DNA from: Vitrella brassicaformis
Lineage: Eukaryota > Sar > Vitrellaceae
Direction: 5' to 3'
Length of the DNA: 64,000 bases
Assembly: GCA_001179505.1 (NCBI GenBank)
Contig: CDMY01000405.1
Location: 122,050-186,049, forward strand
Below the pieces are notes generated by a model that did not search any database, was not told the origin of the DNA, and saw only the letters and a program-made list of their open reading frames with translations. Both the position numbers and the translations under genes were made by a program. The stretch's first letter is position 1; each line of letters starts with the position of its first letter. This document shows positions 24,001-36,133 of this stretch, piece after piece.

Positions 24001-27000
24001 CGGCAGTGCAGGTGAGGCTGGCATGGCAGGAGCCGCTGATGCTGATGTCCCAGAAGGTGAGCGGGTACATGGGCACGTAAATCACCTGCGCGTGAGCGTC
24101 ACACAGAGATAACAGCATGATTGCAAACATACAGGTGTGAGGTGTGGGCGTGAGTGAAGGTCTTCACCTCGCCGACTTTGAGCTTGCTGCCGGATGCGAC
24201 TTGGAAGTCCATGTAGATCTGGCAACCAGTGTTTGTGCACTGAGTCACTCCCTGCATTACACATCAACCACATCACACACACATCGATGGAATCCATTGA
24301 CCTGCCGACGTCCCTCCCTCTTGGTGTCTTACGATGGTGTTTGCCCCCCGTGCGACGGTGTCCAGCTCGGTGGCGGCTGTGTCGTAGATGGTGATCGCCG
24401 CGCCAGATGATGCCGTCAGCTCTGCGAAGCCAGTGGTGTCCGACGGATTACTCGTCGTCAGGTTGTACGCATCTAGAGATCCCACACAACACACACACAT
24501 GTCGACGTGTCTCGCGTGTACGTGTGTGTATGTCGCGTGGGCTGCATACATGTGTTAAGGGTGACTCCGGCCTTGGTCATGTCGCTGTTGTCGTAGTAGA
24601 GCTCCTTGGTCTCGATGATGCCCAGCATCGGGTCGGTCGGGTCGCTCAGCGTCGATATCTCCACCTTGATGTCACTGCACCAACGAGGAAACGATGAGCA
24701 GCAAAGACAGACAGACAGGCAGGCATAGATACACACTACTTTGTCGGGTGAGGGTATGGGCAGACTGACCTGTTGGCGACTTGGCTAGCTGCCTTGACGA
24801 GGCCGGCCTTCATGACAATCCAGTATTTGGCGCCCGCCTTCAGGCCAGCGTACTGATCAACGCAAACACAGATACACGCAGAGAAGACCACGGTGTCAGG
24901 TGTATGGGGTGTTGTTATCAATCATGACGGCTCCCTCACCTTGCTGAAGTGCATGTAGACATCAGTGACTCCGGACGTGGTGCCCACCTCAACCCTTCAC
25001 AAGACACACGAGACACCACAGAGCACCCCCGTGTGTGTCGAGACACCTGTCTGTGACGTGAAGGGTGCTCGTACCAGCACTTCCACGGCATGGGGAAGCC
25101 GTGCGCGTCAGAGGACCACAGCTCGTAGAACATCTTGCCGCAGACGGCCTGTGATTCGGTCGTGTAGGAGGTGAGTGTGGCGCCCGTCGAGATGCCGTCG
25201 CTCGCCCACGCCACGCTCGTGTCCACCACGGCCAGCGGCTTGAACTTGAGAGTGTCCGGGAAGCGGATACGCACACTGGTACAATACAACGCGACAGAGA
25301 CACAACAGACAGACACACAAAAAGAGGAGTGTCCCGGCCGACAAATCCGCCTTCTGTATCCGTGTCAGCGCACGTACCGGTACTGTTTGTTGACTTGGTG
25401 CTCGCCGTAGACGAAGTTGGTGGAGACGTAAGTGCCGGAGCCGTCGATGAGGCGCACGCCGCCCGTGGAGTCGGTGCGGGTGTCGACGGATGGCGTGAAG
25501 GACAGCACGAGGGGGCCGGCCTTCTGCACCTCAGGCACGGCGAACCACATGCTGGGGCCGGTGGCCGTGTTGAAGGCACGGGGACCCTGCACGTCGAGAG
25601 TGGCCCACTTGTACCAGCTCGTGCCATCTGCACTCACATCCACCACACACACAGAGACAGACAGATATGGCTGATATGTGTCCACCTCTCGACCCTCCCA
25701 CCCACCCACCTCCAGTCCAGCAGATGGTAAATGTGCCGGCTGTGTCGTTGTTGGTGTAGAGGCCCGTCCCGGAACCCGACTCGGGATACACCTCGCGATC
25801 CGCGAGCTATTCCACGAGACACAAACACACGCGCGCATGGATCGAGGATAGCACTTGTTGCTTGCCTCTCTGGTCGGCACTTACTGCGATAGTGTGGCCG
25901 TCGGTCTTCCACGTGACGCCCTAAACAACACCAACAACCACCACATCACAGGAAAGAGACACGTGCATGTGTCCTTGTGTGCGTTGGCCGCCCATCGTCC
26001 AATTTACTGTGAGGTCCGGGAAGGTGTCCATGAAGTTGATTGTGAACTCGAGGTCGTCGTTGGGTCCCTCCAGCACCTTGTAGAATCGGCGCTGGCCCGA
26101 CGTGGCGTCAGCGGCCCAGGTCTGGAAGACCTGAGTGGTTGAGAAGGTGTGCTCGTTGGCGCCCGTGGGGTAGTTCGTAGCTGTTGTCTGGTCGGAGGCG
26201 GTGAAGGCCACGAGTGCACCGGTGGCGAGTCCCTTGTTGATGAGGGCCTCCTTGGTTGTGCCGGTGAGGGTGAGCTTGACCTTCCAGTGGTGTGTGCTGT
26301 CGCGTGTGGCGCTCTGGATGGCTGTGGCGGGGAGGGTGACGGCCTCGCCGCTGATCGAGCCGCTCACGGCCGCGCCAGAGGGGTAGTACTTGATCTGCGA
26401 CGACGCTGACGCCGTCTCGTTGCACACATCCGTCTCGGTGATCATAATCCTGAATAAGCAAACGACACACAACGACAGACACTCACATGACTTGGTTGGC
26501 ATGGCATGGCATGGGTCTGTACTTACTTGTGTGCGGTTGCGCCGGCGAGACCGTAGCCCTTGAGAGTGATGGTGAAGGGCTCGCCCTTGGTGACGGGCAG
26601 TGTGGTGCCGCTCAGACCGCCATCAGCGCCCTTCTTGGGACCTGTAAACACACACGAGAGAGGCGATAGATGGCGATTGCCACTCTGCCGTTCCTTTGTG
26701 TGTTGCGTGCGTACGTACCCTCGACCACCATGATGCCTCCGGACGTCTTGAAGTCGCTGACAAAGTCGCAGCCGAGGTCGTTGGTCATCTTATCGGCCGC
26801 CGTGCAGGGCAGGTCCGTGCAGAACTTGGCTGAACAGTTGAGGACAACAGTATGTGTGCATGTATATATGTTTGTGTGTGTTTGTGCTGACTGGGGCAGT
26901 AGCAGATCTCGTAGATGCCCGGCTCGGACGCATTGACGTTGATATTGGTCGTGGCCGCGAGCGTCGAGTTGAATACAGCGGTGCCCGCGCCGCAGCCAGT

Positions 27001-30000
27001 GGTCCACGGCCACTGCACACAAGACAGCACAACACAACACAACCCGATACACCGAGCAATACAGAACACGCGTCTCCATATACCGTGTCGAGGATGGCGT
27101 CATTGGTGCTCTTGACACCGATGATGAACTCGTCATCGGTGGCGTAGTCGCCCGCCAGCAGGAACTCGTCGGCGTTGAGGGAGGTCGGCAACAGAGCCGT
27201 GCCGGCATCGTGAGTCGCCCACGTCTTAGGTGTCACCTGCAAACACGCGACGGGCCAGCAACGACAGACAGACAGATAGACAGACAGACAGGGAGGCTAT
27301 GCTTGTGTGTGCATTCCTCCCTCCCTCCCTCCCTCCCTCTGTGTGTGTGTGTCACCTGACAGAAGTCTTCTGTGGCGTGTGGCTTCTCGTCGGCCATCTT
27401 GCACGTGATCCAGTTCTCGCGCGAGGGCCCGAACACCTGGAAGGTGTAGTCGTGGTTCGTCCAGGGCGCCGAGTTGCTGGCCGTGTTGCCGGGCGTGGCC
27501 GGCGTCTCTCCGCCAAAGAAGTTGGACTTGACCGTCTCGAAGTCACTCGCAGGCTGGCCATACGGACTTGAGGAGCCCCTGCACACATACAGATACACGA
27601 CACATCCATCCATCTCGGAGGGAGAGAAGAGAGTCTGTTCATCTAGTAACTCTCGACTCACCAGCAGAGCACGTATCGACCGATGTTGCCGAACTCCAGC
27701 GACGCGTCGTTGGGGAAGGCCGTCCAGTTGTACATCCACGCGTTTGCCTGGGTAGCCGTTGCTGAGGTCGTCCATTTCTTCACCCTAAATTTTAACACAC
27801 GAGCCAAAACACATAAGTGGGTGGTCGGGTGGGTGGTGGGTGGCAGTGTCTCACTCACTCTCCGTTGGGCCCGCCGCAGTTGGTTTCGTAGAAGACATTC
27901 TTGGTATTGCCGTCGTCGTATGAGGCCAGCTCGCGGCGGACCACCTGCACGCCCTCTGACGTGGTGCACCCGACGCAGCTGGTGTTGGCCACTGTGACGG
28001 TGCAGGGGTAGCCCGGGTAGCACACCGCACCCTTCAGGGCAATTGTGGCACCGGGGATCGTCACGTTACCTACACTCAGACAGACAGACAGACAGACGTA
28101 CGCACACGCACACACAGAACATGGAATTAATTGCCGGTTGTTCGTTCACCCAGTCCCTCACTGACCGGCCTCGTAAAGGTAGTTTGACTCAGTCAAGTCG
28201 TTATCAAGGCAGCTGACGCCGCCGATGTTGGTGCCGGGGCACCAGCACAAGTGGTAGTCACCCTGAACACCGAAGTTGCCCCTGCACGGCGATGGACAAC
28301 GAAAACGGAACATACATCAGAGGGTTTGTTTGCATCTGTCTGTGGCTCTCTCTTGCTCTCACTTAGGCACATAGAGGCTCCACGATGGCGATCCGCTGGC
28401 AGTGCTCGTCAACAGGGCGCTCTGATACAGACGCACACACACACACACACGCACACAGACAGCCGTGCGCACAGCTCGCTGGGGTGGGGCAGTTTCTGTT
28501 GTGATTGCGTGCGTACCGCATTGTATTGGGAGCTGAAGACCTTGGTAGCCTTGAATGTGATTTTGCCGTCGTTGTTTGTTCCCCCGCCGGTGCCGCAGCT
28601 GCTGCTGCTGGACTTCTGCTTGACGACCAGCAGCTTGTCGCCCACCTTGTAGTTGTAGGCCGCCAGAGGGGCGAAGCTCGTCACAGTGCCGGGGGTCACC
28701 TTCTGGCTGATCATCGTGTTGGTCTTCGTCGGACCTGAACCACACACACACACACAACCACAGACATATGTATGTGGCTGGCTGCAAAGACACAGACAGA
28801 CTTGTCCGTGCGGCAGCAAGCGACTCACCGGCAATTCCGAATTTGGCAGCGACGAACTTGGCCTGGCCCTTGGCGACGCCGCTGGGTGCCGTTTCGGAGC
28901 CTCCGTATACGGTCCAGGGGAACCAACACAGATAATGGGTGCCGGCAAGACTGCACACACACATAAGCACACAGACAGACAGACAGACAGATGTGCGCAT
29001 GGACGTTGCGTCCATCCATCCATGTGTGTATATTGTTTACGTGGGGTCGAGTGCGAGTTCGGCCTGGAAGTCTGAGGCGGTGACGGATGTGGCGGCGGTC
29101 TTGAGGGTGAAGACCCAGCTCACCTTGTTGGTCTCCACGTTCAGCTTGGCTTGGGCTGCAAATGGACGGACCACACATACACCAAGAGAGGGAGGGACCA
29201 CAATCGTGGTGTGGTGCCACGTGGTGGGAGATCCGTACCGTGGTATGGTGTGCCAGAGCTGTTGGTGAAGTGCACGTCCGCCGAGCAGTGCAGTTTGGTC
29301 GAGCCGTCCGTGAAGTCCTCCGTGATGAACAGCTGATCGGCAATGGTTGCCGTGTTGACACCACCCGTCACAACCTCAGCGTCATTTACTGACAACCACA
29401 CACACATACACACACACACACACACGGAACCACACAAGATGACCAGCCAGCCGATCTTCCTTCCCTGTGTGTGTCTGTGGGTGTGTGGCTTACGAGTGGT
29501 GACATCGACGGATGTGCCAAGGTCGACATTGTGCTGGACGGTGGTGTAGTTGACGTTGCTCAAGGAGTAGAAGGCGGCGGGAAGGAAGTCGAGCGTGCAT
29601 TTGTTGTAGGCGGCGCAGTACTTCTCCTCGAGGTTCTTCTGCTTGAAGCCCGCCACCTGCAGCACCATGCCCACGTCCACCGAGAAGGCCGCCGCGCTCT
29701 GGGCGCTGGCGCATTTGCTGGAGCCAGTCGTGGCCATGTTCAGGCAGATGCACATCGAGTAGAAACCGGGGAACGGGATGGCCTGACATACACATACGCA
29801 TGGTAGAGCGGAGGCCAGACAGACCGCGGATGTGTTTCCTTGTGCGTCCTTGTGCGTACCATTTCCTCGATGACGGTTTTGGAGGATGCGGGCGTATTTG
29901 TGGCATCGGTGGGCAGTCCGCTGCCGCCGGAGGGGCTGCTAGTCGAGGTGGGGTTGAAGGTGGTGCCGCTGGCGCCGCTGGGCACATAGGCCGCCTTGCC

Positions 30001-31460
30001 AAACACGCAGTAGTTCTTGCCGCCAACCGTCTGGAGGGAGCAAGTTGCGTAACCTAACACACACACACACACACACACAGCCACACATACATAGCACGGC
30101 GATGAATGAGGGTGCAGCAGAGCAGAGCAGTGCAGTGGCAGTGGCGCCCACCCACCCACCCTTATTGCTGTTGGACCCCTTTTGGTATCCGACGTATTCG
30201 TATGTGTTGATGTCGTCGGGGGGCAGCATCTTCTCGGAGGCGGAGCCGCTGGCGTACCCGATGAGGGCGGGGTACTTGGTGTCGTCACCGGTGCCCTGCG
30301 GGTCCAGCTGCAGCGGGTTCGCACGGTTCGACAGGCACCTGCACACACACACACACACAAAGAGAGAGAGAGCACGCAGCGATGAGCGGAAGATCAGAGA
30401 TCTGCGCGTGGGGAGTGCAGGTAGATCTGTGTGTTTGTACCCGTCTCTTGCGTCCCCGACGGTCATGGCGTGGTGGACCAAAAAGTCATCGTCGGGATCT
30501 CGGTCCTCAAGAGAGATGGAGAAAGGGGCACCTGATACCNNNNNNNNNNNNNNNNNNNNNNNNNNNNNNNNNNNNNNNNNNNNNNNNNNNNNNNNNNNNN
30601 NNNNNNNNNNNNNNNNNNNNNNNNNNNNNNNNNNNNNNNNNNNNNNNNNNNNNNNNNNNNNNNNNNNNNNNNNNNNNNNNNNNNNNNNNNNNNNNNNNNN
30701 NNNNNNNNNNNNNNNNNNNNNNNNNNNNNNNNNNNNNNNNNNNNNNNNNNNNNNNNNNNNNNNNNNNNNNNNNNNNNNNNNNNNNNNNNNNNNNNNNNNN
30801 NNNNNNNNNNNNNNNNNNNNNNNNNNNNNNNNNNNNNNNCCCCCCCCCCCCCCCCCCCACACACACACACATGCGCACGCAGGAGAAGCTGATGACGTAG
30901 ATCGACGAGTGTGTGGGTATCTGTGTTGCCTCCCGACGGACCAGCAATGAGTGTGGTGGCGTTGCCGTGGCCGGTGGAGCCGACGACGTACTCATTGTAG
31001 ACGGTGACCTTGCCAATGGAGTCCTCCTCCATATATCCCTTGTGCGAGATGTATCCCGGGTTCAGACGACGCTGACAGATGGACAGACGCCATAGACAGA
31101 GACCATACAATGGATGGATGAGCAGCCACAGATGCAGGCAGGAGACACGGGATCTCTTCGCACCTTCATGAGAAACTGGAAGCCTTCCATGTCATCGTAC
31201 TCAACCGTGTGATACGTCCTGCACACAACCGACACACAGGGAGGCAGAGATCTCGCCCATCCACACGCATATATGAGGCCAAGATCCCATCCACACGTCA
31301 GATCTCCCTCTCCCGACATGAGATGCGTCCATTTCCTCCTTCCCTGCACGCGTGTGTGTCCTTACTTGTATTGTTGTGCCTTGGCGCAGGTGAGTAGCGC
31401 GAGGAGGGTGGCGGCGATGACGCAGCACCCCCCTGCCATGAGGGCGCCGCGGACTCTCAT
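15004..31460 (-). CDS. Giant secreted, probably GPI-anchored modular surface protein
   Basis: About 66 exons over 16.5 kb give roughly 3,560 visible residues, plus what lies in the gap at 30540-30839. The start ATG at 31460 encodes a signal peptide (MRVRGALMAGGCCVIAATLL...). The stop is at 15006-15004. The C terminus has a small-residue stretch (KKSGAVATAG) followed by a hydrophobic tail ending in ALGRFF, a GPI-attachment pattern. Exons encode beta-rich, Thr/Ser/Asn-rich units with many N-x-S/T sites. The N-terminal half carries repeated G-x-[YF]-x-x-C-[WY] modules (GDYHLCWCPG, GIYEICYCPS, GTFTICWTG). The C-terminal two thirds carries repeated AP-x-GF strands (ITVFAPHGFAWDC, IHLTAPMGFTVCS, IEFTGPTGFSFS) and short Trp strands (TEWTIEI, KIEGWTIQP). 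Introns are about 50-120 nt, often with TG/CA repeats. No named domain was recognised. A cell-surface, adhesive or cell-wall role is inferred. Confidence 0.7.
28433..28450. repeat. (CA)n microsatellite in an intron of the giant gene
   Basis: CA run inside an intron. On the gene strand it reads TG, one of dozens of similar runs in introns of this gene. Confidence 0.85.
30540..30839. other. Assembly gap (300 N) inside the giant gene
   Basis: A run of exactly 300 N after the third exon of the giant surface-protein gene. It is bounded on the right by a 19-base C run. Confidence 1.
30840..30858. repeat. Poly-C tract at gap edge
   Basis: 19 consecutive C directly after the N run, passing into a CA repeat. 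It probably caused the sequencing gap. Confidence 0.95.
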
Positions 31461-32260
31461 GTCGGCTGACCGACAGCAGCTGCTCAGAGGCAATTTAGAG
31501 AACGAACGGCGCCGGTGGAGACCCTCCCGGCCGCACGGATGGACGAGATCAGGCGGAGGATGGAGGAGAAAGCGCTCTAGAGGTGGAGAAAAGGGCGGAA
31601 AAGATCGGGAAAGAAAAGCGACAGAGTGAGCAGGATCAATTCGCCGCGAAACGCGCGGGAAACCAACTTGGCACCTTGAATTTTTAGATCAGCTTTTTGG
31701 GGGCCGTCCGGGTGGCCAGGACGAACCCCCAAAAGCTCGCATATCATGCCGGAATGGCAGGCTGGCGAAGAGAGGGCAAGGCCTGAGCGGACGGTCCTTC
31801 CGCTGGGCGGTATGTGATCATGCGTTGGAGATGGGGCATGGTCTGGTCCGGCGGGGAGGACAACGGAACACGATGCAGTGAGATGGATGGATCCGCAAGG
31901 AGCCGGCAGATCTACGGACACTGTGTGGTTGACCGTGGTTGCAATGGGCGGACAGATGCGTGGTGCCGTGCTCGTGCATGGCCATGGTGTACATCCGTGA
32001 CAGCGATGAGTGACGTACGTGTCATCAAAAATCGCTCATCACTGTGGCAGCGCATGCGTGTACACCACATGCACCATGCGCAAGCCCGCCAACTCCACGT
32101 ACGCACAAGCCAGAGAGAAATCGACGAGCAGCTAGTGCATATGAATAAAGGGCAAGCACACCACACACCGTGCAAACAGGGCGGAGAGAGAAAGGCATGA
32201 TTACACGAACGTGACTATCTGTCTGCCCGCCAGCAACGGCAACGCGCATGGCTCTAGATA
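31461..32260. other. Intergenic region between two minus-strand genes
   Basis: Holds the promoter and 5' flank of the giant gene and the 3' flank of the aspartate kinase gene. No coding frame is credible and no RNA gene was recognised. Confidence 0.45.
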
Positions 32261-35200
32261 TCACTTTCCTGCCCCCTCCCCCTCCCGCTCCCCCTGCCTC
32301 TCCCCGCCCTCTGCATGCGGCACATCCTCACTGTCGTACGACACCTTCTTCTGCCACACCTGGTGACCGCCGTGACCGTGACCATGGCCATGGCCATGCC
32401 CGCCATGCCCACCACCACCACCACCACCTGCTGCTGCTGCTGCTGCTGCTTTGGACGAGGGCTTGTTGTCCTTGGGCTGAGTGCTGCTGGAGGGATGGAG
32501 CTCCCCGCCGCCGTATGACCGGCTCCTCTGTCGACCTGACTTGGCCTTGCCGCCTCTTCCGGCAGCCGGATGCTGCTCGTGGTGGACAGGGATGTCCTTG
32601 TCGTGCCACTGACCCTTGAGGATGCGCAGCAATGTGTTGACCGCATCACCACACTGTATGAGAGAGAGAGAGAGAGAGAGAGAAGTGTTGGTTGGTTGGC
32701 CATCTGCACCCAGTCAGTGTATCTCTGTCTGTCTGGCCGCCACCGCACCCACCTGTATGCCTTGTCTGTTGACGACCATCCTGCCGGTCTGTTTCCACCG
32801 CTGCAGGAAGGTGTCCTGTGTGTGCTGACTCACGCGTTCCGCCTTCTCCGTAGTCGGGCTGTACAGACGCTTCAAGTGACTCCTGCAACCACACGCACAC
32901 AAAACCGGACAAACGACAGACAGGTGCTTTGACGTGCCACTGCACGTCAGTCCTCATGAAGCCTCCCCAGGCACCGCACCTGATGTCGAATAGCAGTGCG
33001 CTGGGCGGCATGCTTCTGAGGAGGTCGGTGGCGGGCAAGGGGGGAAGGGCCTGGTCAACCTGGGGCTCCGTGTAGCTCTGCACTCAGCCATCCATCCATC
33101 CATCGTGCACACGAAAAACGCATCAATCGAGGTCCATCCGTGTTGTGTTTCAGAGAGGGCCTGGCCTTTGGTTCTTGGCTTACGGCGACATGGGATTGGC
33201 CATCTGTGAAGGCAGTGAGGCTCAGCGGCAGCGCGTAGTGGCTAGCGATCAATAAAGGCACGCAAGGAGGCCCGTGCAAGCTCAGGCCAAATGCTCGTGG
33301 CTGTTTGGGTGGCCGACATACCTTTCATCTTTGCCGTCACTCGCGACCTCGACGGGGGAGAGCATCTTGACGATCTGCCGACAGAGACGGACACACGAGA
33401 GCTGGGCGTGGCGTCATGTATGTGCGTGTGGCCCACTGCAGTGCACTGCCCGTCACTGACTTGATGCAACACGCTGTCCTGCGCCAGCTGGGGTACGGGC
33501 AGCTCCGGAACCAACACCACCTGCACGACACACGAGCACACACAAAACACAGGGCAGCCACCGTCCCGTCACGAATGTCGTCAGATGCACGCTGTCAGTC
33601 TGCCTGTCCCCTCTCTCTCCCTGACTGACTGACCACAGGGACGGTCTCTGTGGTGTTGGGTTCGAGTATGAGTGGTGGCATGTCAATGCGCGTGGGGGCG
33701 CTGGCGAGTCGGGATGGGATGCGGGGCGTCTCCTTGCCGTACACAGCATCGTGGATCGCACGCAGACCTGAGACGGCCTCGCTGCTCGACACCACAAACG
33801 TGATGTTGTTCTCGCTGCAACCCTGCCATGACACAGACCACACCGGGAGGGAGCACGCGTGGATCATGTGTGTGCAATTAATTGGTGGATGGATGGATGG
33901 GATGGATGCCGTACGCCCCTTGTGCCCCTGTCTGTCTACTTGGGTGACGGCGATGATGTTGACGCCGGCGACTGCGAATGCGGTTGCGAGTCTGCCGAGG
34001 ATGCCCCTGGAGCCACACATGTTCTCGCCAACCGCACAGATGATGGTGCACTTGGAAGTCAAGGTCACACTCATCGACTCTGATGGATGAACGACATCAG
34101 ACGGCAGTCAGGTGCCGCGTGCCAGAACTGGGTTTCTCCCTCCCTCCCTCCCTCACTTTCGTGCATCTCTTTGTAGAATGCATTGCGCACGGCGTCTGCC
34201 GCTCGCTGGGCGTCACGGGACACCACAGCGAAGCTTATCGAGTGCTCCGATGACGCCTGCATGACATGGAAGGCACGGATCCATACACCGCAACGCACCA
34301 AGGCAGCCAATTGAATTGTCCATTCCACTCACCGACCTCCCCACCCACCAGCGCACCGACCTGTGAGATCATGACAACGGAGCAGCTGGCTTCGTTGACG
34401 GCCGCGAAGAGGCGGCTGGCGATGCCCGGTACACCGATCATCGACGAGCCCTCGAGAGTCACCAACGTGATGTCTGCTATCATCGTGAACGCCTGACACA
34501 CACACGACACACACGACACAAGGACACAGTAGGTACAGACCCGTGAACACATTGGTGTGTCGATTGATGACAGCTCACTTTGCATGGCGAGACGTCCATG
34601 AGGGTGAAGTCGTCAGTGTGTGGGCCGTCGCACTCGCCGTCGTGTTTGCTGCCGTTGACGTTGGCGGCATTAGGTGGGGAGGAAGGGGCGCACAGTGGCG
34701 ACACAACCTGGCTGCGGTGGTTGCTGAGGGACGGACAGGACAGGGAGGGGGGGAGAAAGAAGGTTAGCTTGTGACTGTATCGTGTTGGGTCTGTGACTGT
34801 AGCTCAGCTGACCTGATGAGTGTGCCTGATGATTCTGGTCTGAGGGAGCTCCTCAGGTGGATGGGGATGGAGTGCTGAATGCACGGATGCATCGTGAATG
34901 GATGCAACACCTGACCACACACACACACACATACACAGGGGGAGAATAAAGACACATATATAATGTCCCGCCCTGCCCTGCCCTCCCCACCGCTCACTCA
35001 CCTTAGCTCCGAAATAGGCCAGCTCGATGGCCTCGGTATAGGACACGAAAGGCAGGCGGAATGCGGCGGGGACCTTCCTGGGGTCGGCCGTATAGACGCC
35101 GTCCACATCTGTCCATATGACCAGCTTGCTGGCCTTGAGCAGCGCCGACAGCAGCGAGGCCGAGTAGTCGCTGCCGTTCCTCTTGAGCGTCGTGGGTGTG

Positions 35201-35937
35201 CCGCTCTGGGTGGAGCAGATGTAGCCCGTCACCACCACTATGTCCACGTCGGGGTGCGTCTCCATCCACTTGTCCATGTGCTTCTGCGACTTGGGGAAGT
35301 CGAGCAGCACCCGCTCGTGCACCGACATGCTGCCCGACCGGCTGGAGGGGTCCTGCACCGTCAGGATGTCGCGGGCGTCGATCCACTCCACCTGCCGCCC
35401 CTCACCGGCCTTGTGCACCCGCTCCCGCAGCAGCGCCCTCAGCAGCTGGGCCGACCACAGCTCGCCGTAGCCCGTGATGAGCTCCTTCATCGTCTCTGGG
35501 CAGGTGCCCGTTATCGACACCGCCTTGAGGATGTCCTTGATGTCCTCGATGTCCCTCTCCAGCGTCGACTGGAAGGCAGCCGCATCCTCGGCGCTGAAGT
35601 CGCCCGCCGCCGCGAGTGTCTGCACCGTCTGGATGTGCTTGTCGTGGATCCGGCCTGTCAGCGACAGATAGCCGGCCTTTTCGTCCTTGTGCGGGGTCTT
35701 CTTCCGTACGTGGAAGGCCGCAGCCGCCTCGGTGCATGAGGCGAAGAGGGAGTCGGTGACGCCTGCCATGGCAGAGACCACCACCGCCAGCCGGGCAGGG
35801 GCAGTGGCCGCACTCTGCAGCACCAGGGTGGCCACATTCTGGTAGCGATCAGCGCTGCCGACGCTCGTGCCGCCGAACTTGTGCACCATCCATGACGGAG
35901 GCATCACGAAGGACGGATGCTCCCCGGCCGATGACAT
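32261..35937 (-). CDS. Aspartate kinase with two ACT domains and novel C-terminal extension
   Basis: Exon 1 (35937-35002, 312 codons) starts at a true ATG. It carries the kinase core: KFGGTSVGS (substrate/ATP site), ELWSAQLLRALL, TTLKRNGSDYSA, IWTDVDGVYTADPRKVP. Exon 2 continues with VLHPFT. Exons 4-5 and 6-7 form two ACT domains (VTLEGSSMIGVPGIASRLF...ISQASSEHSISFAV, then QGCSENNITFVVSS), the regulatory pair seen in plant and ThrA-type AK-HSDH enzymes, which bind threonine or similar effectors. It catalyses ATP-dependent phosphorylation of aspartate, the entry step to Lys, Thr and Met. No targeting leader is visible, so it is probably cytosolic. Instead of a homoserine dehydrogenase domain, in-phase exons encode about 270 unrecognised residues ending in a Gly/His-rich tract (GHGGHGHGHGHGHGGH). 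One 41-nt intron in the extension has a weak acceptor. Without it the protein would stop at 33282. Confidence 0.85.
32660..32684. repeat. (GA)n microsatellite in an intron
   Basis: GA run in the intron before the last exon of the aspartate kinase gene. On the gene strand it is a CT tract. Confidence 0.9.
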
Positions 35938-36133
35938 CTCTGCCGATGGATCACCACAGATCTCTGCTCTCTTGACGCCTTCTCTCTCCTGCCCGCTCAG
36001 CTGACGACGCGGTTTCAGCTGAAGTCTGCGAGCTTAGATTGCATCCACCTGGAACATCGGCTTAAAAGGCTTTGCAAGGTACTCACCCGTGAGCGCATAC
36101 CGGTCGTCTTTTCCCGTTTGAGAGGCGACCGCG
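35938..36133. promoter_or_regulatory. Divergent promoter between aspartate kinase and aminotransferase
   Basis: 196 bp between two start codons of amino-acid metabolism genes, with CT-rich DNA on the aspartate kinase side. Shared control is inferred from spacing and no specific operator was identified. Confidence 0.4.
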
